Positions 36,690-45,924 of a stretch of DNA of 64,000 bases are shown here, piece by piece (positions within the stretch are counted from its first letter, which is position 1; the number at the start of each line of letters is the position of its first letter). Location of the stretch: positions 62,001 to 126,000 of the forward strand of contig CP048471.1 in assembly GCA_025559845.1 (NCBI GenBank), read 5' to 3'. This DNA comes from Agrobacterium tumefaciens. GTDB lineage: Bacteria > Pseudomonadota > Alphaproteobacteria > Rhizobiales > Rhizobiaceae. The notes beneath the pieces were generated by a model. That model was not told the origin of the DNA and made no database searches. It was given only the letters and a program-made list of their open reading frames with translations. Both the position numbers and the translations under genes were made by a program.

Positions 36690-37960
36690 CCTCCGGTATC
36701 ATGGTGCGGCAGCCCTCGGGGGCTGCCGCCGGCCGGCCGGGGCGCGCTTCCGCGCTGGCGGCCGGTTTCCGCGCCGATCGAAGACGCCAGAGAATGATTT
36801 CCCTTGCCTTGATCGGACCTCTTGTCGCCTTCATCGTATTCGCATTCGTACTTCCGCTCGGTACAATGCTCTTCTACGCGGTCAACAACCCCGAGGTTCG
36901 CGGCGCTCTTCCCCGGACGTTGGAGGCCCTGCGGACATGGGACGGGCGGTCCGATCCGCCTTCGTTGGCCTTCGACGCGCTCGTGGCGGACATACGGTCC
37001 GACGTTCAGCCGAACGTCCTGGCGGAAGCGGGCCGTCGGCTGAACTACGAGATCACCGGGTTCCGTAGCCTCCTGGCGAAGACGGTGAGAAACGCAAAAA
37101 CCGCCGAGATAACCTCTGCCCGGGAATACCTGGTAGGCCTCGACGAACAATGGAATGATCCCTCGTACTGGAGAGCGATCCAGCGCAATGGCTCAGCGCT
37201 GACTGCCTTCTACCTGCTGTCGGCGGTCGACCTCAGGCCTGGAGACGACGGAGGTATCAAACTCGCCCCTCCGGAGGAGCGGCTGTTTCTTTCCACCCTC
37301 GCGCGCACGCTGACAATCAGTGGCTTCGTCACGGTCATATGCGTCCTGCTGGCCTACCCGATCGCGAATGCCGTCGTGGCGGTGGGCGGTCGATTCTCGG
37401 CCATAATGCTGGCCTGTGTCCTGCTGCCCTTCTGGACTTCGCTTCTGGTGCGGACGAGCGCCTGGATCGTGATCCTACAGAAAGAGGGAATAGTGAACCG
37501 CGCGCTGCAGGCGGCGGGACTGACCAACGCGCCGCTTGAGCTCGTGTTCAACAGGACCGGGCTTTACATAGCGATGGTACACATCCTGCTGCCGTTCATG
37601 GTCCTGCCGCTCGTGAGCGTTATGAAAGGCATTCCACCGTCATTCGTGCGCGCATCATCCTCCCTCGGCGCTGGCCCCGTCACCACGTTTCTGCGGGTCT
37701 ACCTCCCGTTGACGCTGCCGGGCGTAGGAGCAGGATGTCTCCTGACGTTCATCATCGCGGCCGGATATTACGTAACGCCGACGCTCGTTGGCGGCGCGTC
37801 GGACCAGATGCTCAGCTACTTCGTAGCGTTCTACGCCAACACCACCATCAACTGGGGCATGTCCGCGGCTCTTGGAGTCTTGCTTCTGAGCTGTATCCTC
37901 GCCCTTTACATCATCGTCGGCAAGATCGTGGGCATCGGCCGTATCGTGGGAATGGAGTGA
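36674..37960 (+). CDS. ABC transporter permease, PotB-like
   Basis: A 428-residue inner-membrane permease. After a basic N-terminus comes a first membrane helix (MISLALIGPLVAFIVFAFVL), then a long periplasmic domain of about 140 residues, larger than usual, and five more helices. The EAA loop reads VRASSSLGAGPVTTFLRVYL. The C-terminal half is typical PotB (VTPTLVGGASDQMLSYFVAF). Its start overlaps the second binding-protein gene by 16 bp. Pairs with the permease at 37964 and probably the ATPase at 43246. Confidence 0.9.
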   Translation: MAGSVTSGIMVRQPSGAAAGRPGRASALAAGFRADRRRQRMISLALIGPLVAFIVFAFVLPLGTMLFYAVNNPEVRGALPRTLEALRTWDGRSDPPSLAFDALVADIRSDVQPNVLAEAGRRLNYEITGFRSLLAKTVRNAKTAEITSAREYLVGLDEQWNDPSYWRAIQRNGSALTAFYLLSAVDLRPGDDGGIKLAPPEERLFLSTLARTLTISGFVTVICVLLAYPIANAVVAVGGRFSAIMLACVLLPFWTSLLVRTSAWIVILQKEGIVNRALQAAGLTNAPLELVFNRTGLYIAMVHILLPFMVLPLVSVMKGIPPSFVRASSSLGAGPVTTFLRVYLPLTLPGVGAGCLLTFIIAAGYYVTPTLVGGASDQMLSYFVAFYANTTINWGMSAALGVLLLSCILALYIIVGKIVGIGRIVGME

Positions 37961-37963
37961 GCC

Positions 37964-38764
37964 ATGCCTTCAAGCATCCGACGCCTGCAGATAGCGTTCT
38001 GCATCCTGGCCATGGTCTTCCTGATCGGTCCGACGCTGGCCATCATTCCGATCTCCTTCAGCTCTGCCAATTTCCTGTCATATCCACTGCCCGGGTTTTC
38101 GCTGCAGTGGTATTACAAGATACTCCAGCCACAGCCCTGGATGTCGGCGTTGATGAACAGCCTTCTCATCGGGGCAGGAGCGACCGTCGTTGCCAGTGCC
38201 CTTGGGACGATCGCGGCTCTCGGCCTGTCGAGAGGATCTCTGCCTGCCAGATCGACAATCCTCGCGGTCGTTATCTCTCCGATGATCGTTCCGGTGGTCA
38301 TCAGCGGGGTTGGGATGTACTTCTTCTTTGCCAAGCTCGGCCTGGTGGCGTCCTTCCTCGGCCTCGTTCTGGCTCACGCGGTTCTGGCGGTTCCCTTCGT
38401 CGTGATCACGGTCACGGCGACCCTCAAGAACTTCGACACGAACCTCGTACGCGCAGCGGCGAGTCTGGGGGCGCCCCCCTTCCACGCGTTCCGGACCGTC
38501 ACGCTTCCGCTGATCGCGCCTGGCGTCATATCGGGAGCGCTCTTCGCCTTTGTGTTCTCCTTCGACGAGGTGGTCGTGGCGCTGTTCATCAGCGGTCCAG
38601 GCCAGCGGACGCTGCCCCGCCAGATGTTCGACGGCCTCAGAGATAACATCGACCCGTCTATCCTCGCGATGTCGACCCTGCTCGTCATCGTTTCGGCTGC
38701 CCTTATGGGTTTCGGGGCATTCGTTCAACACCGCGCGGCCGCCAACAAGTCCCCGGTCGACTAA
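37964..38764 (+). CDS. ABC transporter permease, PotC-like
   Basis: A 266-residue permease with six membrane helices. The EAA loop is VRAAASLGAPPFHAFRTVTL, followed by LPLIAPGVISGALFAFVFSFDE, typical of PotC. It begins three bases after the previous stop. With the PotB-like protein it forms the membrane channel for the PotD-like binding proteins; the ATPase subunit is encoded in the other operon at 43246-44328. Confidence 0.92.
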   Translation: MPSSIRRLQIAFCILAMVFLIGPTLAIIPISFSSANFLSYPLPGFSLQWYYKILQPQPWMSALMNSLLIGAGATVVASALGTIAALGLSRGSLPARSTILAVVISPMIVPVVISGVGMYFFFAKLGLVASFLGLVLAHAVLAVPFVVITVTATLKNFDTNLVRAAASLGAPPFHAFRTVTLPLIAPGVISGALFAFVFSFDEVVVALFISGPGQRTLPRQMFDGLRDNIDPSILAMSTLLVIVSAALMGFGAFVQHRAAANKSPVD

Positions 38765-38780
38765 TGGGAGTATTTCAGGA

Positions 38781-39530
38781 ATGATCATCGTTACAGGTTC
38801 TACACACGGTATCGGCCGGGCTTGCGTGGAAGTACTGGCCGCAGCCGGTAAACAGGTCCTCGCCACAGGTAGGGATCACACCGCGGGAGAGGCACTGGCC
38901 GCCGCTAATCCGGGTGTTATCTTCATTCCGAGCGACGTAAGCCGGGAAAGCGACTGCGAGCTCGTCGTGCATAAGGCGTTGGAGCTGGGGGGCGGAAAGC
39001 TTTCCGGCCTCGTCAACAACGCGGGCATGTCCAGGCGCATTTCGTTCGCGGAGGCCAGCCAGTCGGACTGGGACGAGGTGCTCGCAGTAAACGCCCGCAG
39101 CGCTTTCCTTTTTACGAGGCATGCTCTAGAGGGGCTGCGGAAGGGGCGCGGGTCTGTCGTCAACATTGCCAGCATCGCGGGCAAGACCGGAGAGGAGGGG
39201 CTCGCTGTCTACTGCGCCTCCAAGGCGGCCGTGATCGGCATGACCGAGGCGCTGGCACTCGAATTCGGGGAGGAAGTCCGGTTCAACGCCGTCTGCCCCG
39301 GTCAGATCGCCACACGCATGATGGATAAGATCATGGCGGACCCGCTGCGCAAAAAACAGCTTGAACTTCGAATACCCGCCAACCGCTTCGGCACTCCCAA
39401 AGAGGTCGCAGATGTCGTCGCATGGCTGCTCTCCGAGCAGTCGACGTATGTGAACGGAACAGTGATCACAGTCGATGGCGGCGAGACGGCGGGCTTGCGC
39501 ACGCCGCGTGTTGCCGAAGTTGCAAACTAA
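38781..39530 (+). CDS. SDR-family oxidoreductase
   Basis: A 249-residue classical SDR: MIIVTGSTHGIGRACVEVLA at the N-terminus, NNAGMSRRISFAEASQSD, and YCASKAAVIGMTEALALEFG with the upstream Ser in NIASIAGKTGEEGLAVY. The ending STYVNGTVITVDGGETAG is FabG-like. It is the last gene of the rightward operon beginning with the transketolase subunits, 16 bp after the permease. It may oxidise or reduce a hydroxyl or carbonyl of the imported compound (inference). Confidence 0.9.
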   Translation: MIIVTGSTHGIGRACVEVLAAAGKQVLATGRDHTAGEALAAANPGVIFIPSDVSRESDCELVVHKALELGGGKLSGLVNNAGMSRRISFAEASQSDWDEVLAVNARSAFLFTRHALEGLRKGRGSVVNIASIAGKTGEEGLAVYCASKAAVIGMTEALALEFGEEVRFNAVCPGQIATRMMDKIMADPLRKKQLELRIPANRFGTPKEVADVVAWLLSEQSTYVNGTVITVDGGETAGLRTPRVAEVAN

Positions 39531-39548
39531 AGTCCAGGTTGACGGGGG

Positions 39549-40226
39549 CTAAGCTAGCTCGCGTTCTTCAAAATACCGCAGGAAGCTTTTGGACGCTCGC
39601 GCAATATCGTTTTCGATCGCCGCCCGAGCCCTCTTCTTGTCTTTTAACCGGAGAGCGTCCAGGAGGTGCTCATGCTCTTCCGCGCCAACGTAATCGTGCG
39701 GGATTTCGCGATAATACACGTTCAAGATGGGGCCCATCGACACCCACATTGTCTCAATTTGGGCGATGAGCATCGGCATTTTAGAAAGGCGATAGACGCC
39801 GAAATGGAAAGACCTGTTCGCCGATCTTGCAGCCTCAAAGTCATCAGATTTCTCGCTCGCGACAAAAGCGTCGTGGGAGTTTTTTAGCTGCTGGATATCT
39901 GCCGCTGACACATTCTCTGTTGCCAGTTCAGCAGCGAGTCCCTCAAGAGCAGTGCGTATGACTTTTATTTGGACATAGCGGTCCCGACTAAGTTCAGGGA
40001 CGATGACAAATCGACCCGAACGAAGTTCAAATGCCTGCTCACTAACCAGACGCAGGCACGCCTCGCGCACCGGGGTGACACTGGTGCCGAGCTTCTCCGC
40101 GAGCTCTTGCATCAAAAGCCGTTCGCCAGGAGCAAAACTCCCTACGATCAGACCCTCACGAAGCTTCGCGTAGATCCTTGCCGAAAGGCTCCCCATCTCC
40201 CCTGGCTGCATGTCCATCACACTCAT
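39549..40226 (-). CDS. GntR-family (FadR/FCD type) transcriptional regulator
   Basis: A 225-residue regulator. Residues about 14-75 are the GntR winged helix (LSARIYAKLREGLIVGSFAP, then MQELAEKLGTSVTPVREACL); the remainder is the all-helical FCD ligand domain, ending ARAAIENDIARASKSFLRYF. FCD regulators often sense organic acids or sugar acids. It sits between the two rightward operons, facing leftward, and closes against the SDR. Perfect palindromes precede both operons and a related repeat lies 55 bp upstream of its own start, so it probably represses the whole block and itself. Confidence 0.92.
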   Translation of the reverse strand: MSVMDMQPGEMGSLSARIYAKLREGLIVGSFAPGERLLMQELAEKLGTSVTPVREACLRLVSEQAFELRSGRFVIVPELSRDRYVQIKVIRTALEGLAAELATENVSAADIQQLKNSHDAFVASEKSDDFEAARSANRSFHFGVYRLSKMPMLIAQIETMWVSMGPILNVYYREIPHDYVGAEEHEHLLDALRLKDKKRARAAIENDIARASKSFLRYFEERELA

Positions 40227-40280
40227 CGTCTTAGCCCCTTATCCTACGCTCTCGGCCCTGGTCCGGACGCTTCGATTAAT

Positions 40281-40296
40281 CACTTATATCTTATAC
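40281..40296. promoter_or_regulatory. Degenerate operator-like repeat upstream of gntR
   Basis: CTTATATCTTATA at 40283-40295 matches CTTATAACTTATA at 31343-31355 in 12 of 13 positions. It lies about 55 bp before the gntR start, so autoregulation is possible. Weaker than the two perfect palindromes. Confidence 0.5.
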
Positions 40297-40363
40297 CGGC
40301 GCGATGCACTCCAGATGACGATTTTTATCCAAAAGCGATAACGACGGTTGCCAAATCCATCTG

Positions 40364-40379
40364 ATAACTTATAAGTTAT
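40364..40379. promoter_or_regulatory. Perfect 16-bp palindrome upstream of the second operon, predicted GntR operator
   Basis: ATAACTTATAAGTTAT is fully self-complementary and shares its central 14 bases with 31347-31360. It lies 28 bp before the GTG start at 40408. Two identical 14-mers placed the same way before two first genes are unlikely by chance; binding by the adjacent GntR protein is inferred. Confidence 0.75.
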
Positions 40380-40407
40380 AAAAAACAAGATTGCTTAGGA
40401 GGCTGTC

Positions 40408-41772
40408 GTGCTTAATTCCCTCAAGTCACGCGACATGGCGTACCACTTTCACTCGCAGACCAATCCCCGTCGCCATGAGATCGATGGCCCTCTGATGATA
40501 TCCAAGGGAGAGGGATGTTACGTGCTTGATGAACTGGGAAACCGGTACCTCGAGGGAATGGGAGGGCTGTGGTGCGCATCGCTCGGCTTCGAGAACGACC
40601 GTCTGGCGGAGGTGGCGGCAGCGCAGATGAAGACGCTCGCCACCTACCACACCTTCAACCACCGCTCTAATGACCCGTGCGCGGACGTGGTCGAGCAGAT
40701 CGCTGAACTGTCCCCGATCCCGGGCAGCAGGGTGTTCCTGGTCAATTCCGGCTCGGAGGCCAACGACACGATGGTCAAGCTCGCCTGGTTCTACAACATT
40801 GCGCGGGGGAAGCCGTCCAAACGGAAGATCATCAGCCGCAAGGGGGCTTTCCACGGAAGCACCGTGATGGGGGCGGCTCTGGGTGGCCTGCCGCATATGC
40901 ACGAGAGCTTCAACCTTCCTGGCCTCAACGTCGTCTACGCGGAGAAGCCCCATTTCTACAAGAACGCTCTGCCCGGCGAAACGGAGGAGGCTTATTGCGA
41001 CCGGCTGATCGGCGATCTCGAGACGCTGATCGCTACCGAAGGTGCCGACACCATCGCCGCGATGATCGCCGAGCCGATCATGGGCGCGGGCGGTGTCGTC
41101 TCTCCTCCGGGGGATTACTTCCACCGTGTCCGCGAGGTTATGACCCGAAACGACATCCTGCTGCTCTCCGACGAAGTCGTCTGCGGCTTCGGCCGTAGCG
41201 GAAATTGGTTCGGTTGCGAGACGTTCGGTTTCGTTCCGGACATGATGTCCATCGCTAAGGGGCTCTCGTCCGGTTACATGCCGATCGCCGCTGCGGTGAT
41301 CGGTGATCATGTCTACCAGACTATAGCCGATGAAGCGGACCGCATCGGCGTCTTTGGTCACGGCTTCACGTATTCGGGACACCCCGTGACCGCGGCCGTG
41401 GCTGCCGAAGTCCTTCGCACCTACCGCGAGATGAATATCCCCACCCGCGCACGCGAACTCGGCGGCCACCTGTTCGGCAGGCTCGAAGCGACCATCGCGG
41501 ATCACCCCATGGTCGGCGAAATCCGAGGCGCGGGTTTCCTCGCGGGAATCGAACTGGTCGCGGACAAGTCCACCAGAACTCCCTTCGATCCCGCTCTCAA
41601 AGTGGGAGCGCTCGTTGAACGGCGCTGCCGCGCACACGGTGTCATGATCCGCAACATGGGCGACGTTATCTCCATCTGCCCGCCATTCGTCATGACTGAA
41701 TCCCAGGTCGGGGAACTGGTCGATGGTATCGCCGCGGCTCTCGACGACGCCTCGTCCGAACTGGGGATGTGA
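40408..41772 (+). CDS. Class III aminotransferase, putrescine/omega-amino acid type (SpuC-like)
   Basis: A 454-residue PLP-dependent omega-aminotransferase of the putrescine-pyruvate/beta-alanine-pyruvate type. Motifs: YLEGMGGLWCASLGFENDRL, NSGSEANDTMVKLAWFYN, KGAFHGSTVMGAALGG, MIAEPIMGAGGVVSPP, LLSDEVVCGFGRSGNWFG and the PLP lysine in MMSIAKGLSSGYMPIAA. It moves an amino group from a terminal amine to pyruvate, leaving an aldehyde. The start is GTG at 40408 five bases after AGGAGG. First gene of the second GntR-palindrome operon, followed by amidase, ATPase and the amidohydrolase. Confidence 0.93.
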   Translation: MLNSLKSRDMAYHFHSQTNPRRHEIDGPLMISKGEGCYVLDELGNRYLEGMGGLWCASLGFENDRLAEVAAAQMKTLATYHTFNHRSNDPCADVVEQIAELSPIPGSRVFLVNSGSEANDTMVKLAWFYNIARGKPSKRKIISRKGAFHGSTVMGAALGGLPHMHESFNLPGLNVVYAEKPHFYKNALPGETEEAYCDRLIGDLETLIATEGADTIAAMIAEPIMGAGGVVSPPGDYFHRVREVMTRNDILLLSDEVVCGFGRSGNWFGCETFGFVPDMMSIAKGLSSGYMPIAAAVIGDHVYQTIADEADRIGVFGHGFTYSGHPVTAAVAAEVLRTYREMNIPTRARELGGHLFGRLEATIADHPMVGEIRGAGFLAGIELVADKSTRTPFDPALKVGALVERRCRAHGVMIRNMGDVISICPPFVMTESQVGELVDGIAAALDDASSELGM

Positions 41773-41775
41773 GCG

Positions 41776-43218
41776 ATGGCCATGGACGAATTCGTAGACC
41801 TCGATCTGACTGCCCAGGCCGCACTGGTCAAATCCGGGGATGTGACTGCATCGGAACTCCTTGAGGCGGCCATACGGCGCGCGGAGCGAGTGAACCTGCA
41901 GGTGAACGCCATCATCAGGCCGCTCCACGAAGAGGCGCGGGCCGAGGCGGGAAGTGCCTCTCCGGACACTGCCTTCGCCGGAGCACCCTTTCTTGTGAAA
42001 GACCTCTACTGCCACATGGCGGGTATACCTACGTCGGGCGCGTCGGAGATCACCAAAGACTTCATCCCGCATCATGACAGCGAACTGATGCGCAGATATC
42101 GCAAGGCGGGCCTCAGCACGTTCGGGAAAACGAACCTCTGCGAGTTCGGAACACTGGGGACCACGGAGCCAAAGTTGTTTGGCGCGACGAAGAACCCGTG
42201 GGACACGGCTCGATCGAGCGGAGGTTCGAGTGGCGGAGCAGGGGCAGCCGTGGCCGCGGGGATCGTCCCGGCCGCTCACGGTGGCGACGGAGCGGGGTCG
42301 ATCCGTATCCCCGCTTCGTGCTGCGGCCTGTTCGGGCTCAAGCCCTCAAGGGGAAGAATAAGCCTGGGTCCGGATCTCGGTGACAGCACTGGCGGCATCG
42401 TGAACGAGCACGTCCTTTCGAGAACCGTACGCGACAGCGCCGCCTTGCTCGACGCGACACGAGGGGCGATGGCGGGGGACCCATACACCGCTCCCCAACC
42501 GGTGATCGATTACGTGCAGGCACTCCGTTCCGCCCCCCGCAGGCTGAGGATCGCCTTCACGACGGAATCGCTGCTCGGCACCCATGTCGATCCTGACTGT
42601 GTCGCCGCAACGGTCTCGGCGGCCAAGCTCTGCGAGAGCCTTGGACACGAGGTGGTCGAGGCCCGCCCCAGCCTGGATGCCGAGACCTATCGGACCTACT
42701 ACAAGCGCTTCTGGGCGATGACCGCTACACGGGCGATCACCTCACTGGCCCGTAGCAGGAACGTTCCCGCTGAGACACTTGCCGCGCAAGTTGAAATCTT
42801 CAATCAGTACCTCTTTGGGGTCGGCTCCAGGATCACCGCGGCGGACTACCTCGTGGACCTGAACTGGTTCCACGGTGTGGGCCGGACCATCGCGAACTTC
42901 CTCGGCGATTTCGATGTCTGGCTGACGCCCACCCTTGGTTCACCGCCGCCCGCTCTGGGGCACTTCGACGCGGATGTCCACGGCGGCGAAGAGGTCATGG
43001 AGCGCTTCCTCCAGTTCCTCGCGTTCACCACCTTCGCGAACATGGCAGGTCTACCCTCCATGAGCGTCCCGCTCGCCTGGACGGCCGGAGGACTGCCCGT
43101 GGGAACTCAGTTCACCGGGCGCTTCAATGATGAGGAAACGCTTTTCCGGCTCGCCGCGCAGCTCGAGGAAGCCCAGCCCTGGTCAGGCAAGCGACCTCCG
43201 GTCTTCGCAACGGCATAA
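41776..43218 (+). CDS. Amidase-signature enzyme
   Basis: A 480-residue amidase of the Ser-cisSer-Lys family. The Lys is in [12 protein letters not shown] and the Gly/Ser core is [20 protein letters not shown], followed by [26 protein letters not shown]. Overall it is closest in pattern to 6-aminohexanoate cyclic-dimer hydrolase-like amidases, which act on amides of omega-amino acids. This fits the neighbouring omega-aminotransferase and acetylpolyamine amidohydrolase: all three act on N-acyl amines or their products. Begins three bases after the aminotransferase stop. Confidence 0.92.
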   Translation: MAMDEFVDLDLTAQAALVKSGDVTASELLEAAIRRAERVNLQVNAIIRPLHEEARAEAGSASPDTAFAGAPFLVKDLYCHMAGIPTSGASEITKDFIPHHDSELMRRYRKAGLSTFGKTNLCEFGTLGTTEPKLFGATKNPWDTARSSGGSSGGAGAAVAAGIVPAAHGGDGAGSIRIPASCCGLFGLKPSRGRISLGPDLGDSTGGIVNEHVLSRTVRDSAALLDATRGAMAGDPYTAPQPVIDYVQALRSAPRRLRIAFTTESLLGTHVDPDCVAATVSAAKLCESLGHEVVEARPSLDAETYRTYYKRFWAMTATRAITSLARSRNVPAETLAAQVEIFNQYLFGVGSRITAADYLVDLNWFHGVGRTIANFLGDFDVWLTPTLGSPPPALGHFDADVHGGEEVMERFLQFLAFTTFANMAGLPSMSVPLAWTAGGLPVGTQFTGRFNDEETLFRLAAQLEEAQPWSGKRPPVFATA

Positions 43219-43245
43219 GCGCATCAGCAAAAAAGGGGAACCGCT

Positions 43246-44328
43246 ATGTCATCATCAAGTTACGTCGAATTCATAAACGTAGACAAGAGCTACGATGGTC
43301 ACAATCTGGTTGTGGACAACCTCAACCTTTCGATCGCCCAGGGTGAGTTCCTGACGATGCTCGGGCCATCCGGTTCGGGTAAGACGACAAGTCTCATGAT
43401 GCTCGCGGGGTTCGAGGCTCCAAGCGGCGGACACATCCGCATCGCCGGCCGCTCGCTTGAGTCCGTGCCATCGCATCGCAGGAACATCGGCATGGTGTTC
43501 CAGAATTACGCGCTATTTCCGCACATGACCGTGTCGGAGAACCTGGAGTACCCGTTGCGCGTACGCAAGATGCCTAAGGCCGAGCGGACGGAGCGGGTGC
43601 GGCGGGTTCTCGACGTGGTACAGATGGCGGCGCTTGGCGAGCGGAAGCCCGCGCAGCTTTCCGGCGGACAGCAGCAGCGCATCGCCCTCGCGCGTGCCAT
43701 TGTGTTCGAGCCCGATGTGGTCCTGATGGACGAGCCTCTCGGGGCTCTGGACAAGAACCTCCGCGAGCATCTGCAGCTCGAAATCAAGCATCTACACGAA
43801 CGCCTTGGCATAACCGTGGTTTATGTAACGCACGACCAGTCGGAGGCATTGACGATGTCGGACCGGGTCGCCGTGTTCAACGCAGGGAAGATCGAACAGC
43901 TGGCTCCGCCGACCGAGCTGTACGAACGCCCCGCGACCTCTTTCGTCTCGGGTTTCATCGGCGAAAACAACCGTATCGTCGGCGAGATATCCGGGCGTGC
44001 CGGAGAAGACTATGCAGTCGAGACCGACTCGGGTCACCGCATGTACGTCCGCAGCAGCCTTTCGTTCAAGGAGCGGCAAAGGGTCCTCGTATCCGTACGG
44101 CCGGAGCGGGTGAAGCTCGATCCGGCTGAAGCATGTCCCAACACGTTTGGCGGGACGGTCGAGGAGGTCATCTACCTCGGAGACCACAAGCGGGTTCATG
44201 TCAGACTCAACGAGACATCGACGGTCGTCGCCAAGGTGCCGAACGTCGGGACCAATATCGACATCAGGCCGGCCCAGTCACTTTCCCTTGGCTGGGACAG
44301 CGATGACGCCGTGCTGATCCCGGCCTAA
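43246..44328 (+). CDS. ABC transporter ATP-binding protein, PotA-like
   Basis: A 360-residue ATPase of the polyamine/opine importer class. Walker A is GPSGSGKTT, the Q-loop [15 protein letters not shown], the signature [15 protein letters not shown], Walker [18 protein letters not shown], and the switch His is in [14 protein letters not shown]. The C-terminal ~120 residues are the TOBE domain ([12 protein letters not shown]). It should energise the permease pair at 36674-38764, although it is placed in the other operon; shared regulation by the palindromes would keep them in step. Confidence 0.95.
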   Translation: MSSSSYVEFINVDKSYDGHNLVVDNLNLSIAQGEFLTMLGPSGSGKTTSLMMLAGFEAPSGGHIRIAGRSLESVPSHRRNIGMVFQNYALFPHMTVSENLEYPLRVRKMPKAERTERVRRVLDVVQMAALGERKPAQLSGGQQQRIALARAIVFEPDVVLMDEPLGALDKNLREHLQLEIKHLHERLGITVVYVTHDQSEALTMSDRVAVFNAGKIEQLAPPTELYERPATSFVSGFIGENNRIVGEISGRAGEDYAVETDSGHRMYVRSSLSFKERQRVLVSVRPERVKLDPAEACPNTFGGTVEEVIYLGDHKRVHVRLNETSTVVAKVPNVGTNIDIRPAQSLSLGWDSDDAVLIPA

Positions 44329-44345
44329 TCTCAGGACAATCAACC

Positions 44346-44675
44346 ATGACCATTTTTCGAGACCTCGGGCTTCGGGAGCCCGAACTGCTGCGTGACCGCG
44401 CCTTCGTGGCGGGAACATGGGTCGAATCCCCCTCCGATGGGCGCATCACAGTGAGCGATCCATTCGACGGTAGCGAGATCGCTGACCTGCCGAGCCTCGG
44501 GCAGGCCCTCGAGGCGGGTATGGTGGGCGTCAACACGGGCCTAATCGGTAGCGAGGCAGCCCCTTTCGGCGGCGTCAAGCAATCGGGGCTCGGGCGGGAA
44601 GGCTCCAGGTACGGCATCTCCGAGTACCTCGAGATCAAGTACGTGTGCTTGGCAGGGATCGGACCGGCGGCTTGA
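44346..44675 (+). pseudogene. Succinate-semialdehyde dehydrogenase (GabD-like) with the middle deleted in frame
   Basis: The 109-residue frame joins the two ends of an aldehyde dehydrogenase. Residues 1-52 ([20 protein letters not shown], then [16 protein letters not shown]) are the N-terminus of GabD-type succinate-semialdehyde dehydrogenases. Residues 53-109 ([40 protein letters not shown]) are their last 55 residues. About 375 residues, with the NAD site, catalytic Glu and Cys, are missing, yet the frame is kept and the spacing to neighbours (17 bp and 1 bp) is operon-like. It cannot be a dehydrogenase. It is either a recent deletion or a retained oligomerisation fragment. Confidence 0.88.
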
Positions 44676-44676
44676 G

Positions 44677-45702
44677 ATGAAAGCGGTGTATTCGGAAGCT
44701 CATCGGGCCCATGTCGCGGGCGACGTGGTCGAGAACGGCGTCCTGCGCGCCAGCCGCGACGTTTCCGAACGCCTGGACGCGCTCCTCCGAGCTGCGGAGC
44801 GAGCAGGTTGCCATATCGTGGAGGCGTCCGATCATGGGCTTGATCCAATCTCCGCCGTCCATTCGGACGCTTATCTGGAGTTCCTTTCTACCGCCTTTAG
44901 CGAGTGGAAAAACAGCGGTTTACCTGGACGGGTGTTTCCCTCGATATTCCCGGCGGGAAGCGCGACCTACCGAGCTGACTGGTCCGTTGTCGCAAAGGCC
45001 GGATTTCATCTGCGGGACCAGATCACTCCGGTGGGCGAGGGTACGTGGCATGCCGCTTATTGGGCAGCTCAGACCGCCGTCACTGCAGCGCATCTGCTGA
45101 TGGAGGGCGAGCGCCGGGTCTACGCGCTTTGCCGTCCATCGGGTCATCACGCCGGACGAGATTATGGAGGAGGCGCAACATACTTGAACAACGCCGCGAT
45201 TGCCGCGCGGCGACTTGCCTCGGGGGGAAAGCGCATTGCAATCGTCGATCTGGATGTCCACCATGGCAACGGAACGCAGGACATATTCTGGCACGAGGCG
45301 GGTGTCTTTTTCGCGTCTATTCACCGAAGCCCTGCTAATTATTTCCCTCACTTCACGGGTTTTCGTGGAGAAGTAGGTGGTATCTCTTCCGAGGGGTCGA
45401 ACCTGAATTATTCCTTGGAAGCGGAGGCGGGCGACACGGAGTATCTTGAAGGTGTCAAACACATCCTGGCTGCAGCACTCCAACACGACCCTGCGGCTGT
45501 GGTCGTTTCGCTCGGTTTTGACGCGCTGGCGAGCGATCCGGCGAGGGGGCTGTCCGTAACCACAGCTGCTTTCGAAGAGATAGGTAGGCGGCTCGCAGCT
45601 GTCTCTCTTCCTGTCCTGTTGGTGCAGGAGGGCGGCTACGACCTGACAAGTCTGCAGCACGTCGCTGCTCGCTTTCTGGACGGGCTTTGTTCACCTCATT
45701 AG
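44677..45702 (+). CDS. Acetylpolyamine amidohydrolase (histone-deacetylase superfamily)
   Basis: A 341-residue zinc hydrolase that removes acetyl groups from N-acetylated polyamines; the length equals that of the Mycoplana enzyme. Active-site parts are all present: tandem His157-His158 in RPSGHHAGRDYGGGATYLNN, zinc ligands Asp193 and His195 in IVDLDVHHGNGTQDIF, Asp282 in SLGFDALASDPARG and the transition-state Tyr321 in QEGGYDLTSLQ. The substrate-tunnel insert YRADWSVVAKAG is that of polyamine enzymes rather than histone deacetylases. Last gene of the second operon. Confidence 0.93.
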   Translation: MKAVYSEAHRAHVAGDVVENGVLRASRDVSERLDALLRAAERAGCHIVEASDHGLDPISAVHSDAYLEFLSTAFSEWKNSGLPGRVFPSIFPAGSATYRADWSVVAKAGFHLRDQITPVGEGTWHAAYWAAQTAVTAAHLLMEGERRVYALCRPSGHHAGRDYGGGATYLNNAAIAARRLASGGKRIAIVDLDVHHGNGTQDIFWHEAGVFFASIHRSPANYFPHFTGFRGEVGGISSEGSNLNYSLEAEAGDTEYLEGVKHILAAALQHDPAAVVVSLGFDALASDPARGLSVTTAAFEEIGRRLAAVSLPVLLVQEGGYDLTSLQHVAARFLDGLCSPH

Positions 45703-45924
45703 CGACCGTTCCATTCTGGTGAGAGATTGCGGCTGCGATTATCGATGCGCATCGAGCGACACAGGCGTCCTCTTTTCAACATGTCGCACGCAGTATCGGC
45801 GCGACAAATCGATGAAATCGAACAGCACAATCGAAACTATCCAGATTCCGGAGAATGCAACGAGCGCCTATCGTCGTATCAATGAAACGATCAGCCCCCG
45901 ATCGAGACAGCGAAGGAACGCGTG

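Noticed and set aside
40426..42279. A 617-codon open frame on the minus strand
   Set aside because: It lies opposite the aminotransferase and amidase genes and mirrors their codon bias; it shows no family signature and has no ribosome site.
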